64,000 bases of DNA. Source: Dyadobacter psychrotolerans. GTDB lineage: Bacteria > Bacteroidota > Bacteroidia > Cytophagales > Spirosomataceae. Shown here one piece after another: positions 63,863 to 64,000 of the stretch (the stretch's first letter is position 1; each line of letters begins with the position of its first letter). The position numbers and the translations under genes were made by a program. The stretch lies in contig NZ_SMFL01000005.1 of the NCBI RefSeq assembly GCF_004349265.1, forward strand, positions 594,080-658,079, read 5' to 3'. Below the pieces are notes generated by a model. The model did no database searches and was not told the DNA's origin. It saw only the letters and a program-made list of their open reading frames with translations.

Positions 63863-64000
63863 ATGGCTAACCAGCGAATCCAAATGTTTCAAGTCAAACG
63901 CATCATTGAACTGCGGGCCTCAAAGAAGAGTAACCGCTTTATTGCCCGGGTTTTAGGTATATCCCGCAATACGCTCGACAGCTATCTAAAGCAATTGTCC
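63863..64000 (+). CDS. istA: IS21-family transposase IstA, N-terminal part (cut by window edge)
   Basis: 46 codons from ATG 63863 are open to the edge. The sequence (MANQRIQMFQVKRIIELR, then FIARVLGISRNTLDSYLKQL) is the helix-turn-helix DNA-binding start of Bacteroidota IS21 transposases, in which the GISRNT turn is characteristic. The DDE catalytic domain would lie to the right of the window. It is preceded by the terminal repeats described above. Confidence 0.75.
   Translation, partial: MANQRIQMFQVKRIIELRASKKSNRFIARVLGISRNTLDSYLKQLS

Larger units (their letters stand above)
63705..64000 (+). mobile_element. Left end of an IS21-family insertion sequence (continues past the window)
   Basis: The element comprises terminal repeats (63715-63786) and the start of istA (63863 onward). 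Its exact outer boundary could not be set; it lies near 63690-63715. IS21 elements end in short inverted repeats that include several copies of a transposase-binding sequence, which is what the three 24-base repeats look like. The right end, istB and the target duplication are beyond the window. The insertion is within about 30-80 bases of the start of the membrane protein gene and points away from it. Confidence 0.72.

Overview
The window comes from a member of the Bacteroidota. The evidence is three SusC/SusD outer-membrane uptake pairs, an ECF sigma/FecR pair wired to one of them, tandem REC-only response regulators, TPR-type and hybrid histidine kinases, a PorT-like beta-barrel and moderate-to-low GC with AT-rich intergenic DNA. 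A Cytophagales genus such as Dyadobacter or Spirosoma is my guess from gene style only; the sequence does not prove it.

Layout. 1-5.3 kb (minus): SusC, SusD and a partial DUF885-like lipoprotein, probably one operon. 5.3-7.9 kb: an AT-rich gap, then a secreted-protein gene read in one frame but broken by four in-frame stops. 7.9-11.3 kb: CDF metal transporter, cytidine deaminase and a TPR sensor kinase. 12.4-16.5 kb (plus): a tightly packed surface-glycan operon (methyltransferase, glycosyltransferase, sugar-nucleotide 3,4-ketoisomerase, two GT2 enzymes). 16.7-20.2 kb (minus): two GreA/Rnk-like proteins and several unknown proteins. 20.3-23.9 kb: three neighbouring damaged genes (hydrolase with an internal stop, NmrA-type reductase with a homopolymer frameshift, phosphodiesterase with a late frameshift), followed by an intact quinone-oxidoreductase-like gene.

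24.9-40 kb (minus) is the most striking region. It is a polysaccharide utilisation locus made of FecR, ECF sigma factor, STN-containing SusC, SusD, two heparinase II/III-type lyases, an alginate-lyase-family enzyme and two tandem pyruvyl-transferase-fold proteins that both carry Tat signals. A 12-base core (TTTGTAACCTTC on the plus strand) lies upstream of both the FecR-sigma pair and the SusC gene and is a good candidate for the promoter recognised by the local ECF sigma factor. I read the locus as sensing, importing and cutting an acidic (uronic-acid) glycan. The role of exported pyruvyl-transferase-like proteins in it is unexplained.

40.1-56.7 kb is mixed: an SGNH hydrolase divergent from the PUL, a group of signalling genes (kinase with an enlarged ATP-lid region, double-REC and single-REC proteins, a hybrid kinase), a secreted TIM-barrel sugar isomerase-like protein, a beta-barrel protein, a zinc alcohol dehydrogenase, a barstar-like inhibitor, a secreted gluzincin peptidase, a TonB C-terminal-domain protein, a Tat lipoprotein SGNH hydrolase, an ABM-domain membrane protein and a divergent MsrA-like protein. 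56.8-61.8 kb (plus): a third SusC/SusD pair preceded by four related imperfect palindromes (CGGGTA-TACCCG type) that look like operators. 61.9-64 kb: a large membrane protein (minus) whose upstream region has been replaced by the left end of an IS21-family element, with three tandem 24-bp terminal repeats and the start of istA running off the window.

No rRNA, tRNA or CRISPR array was recognised.
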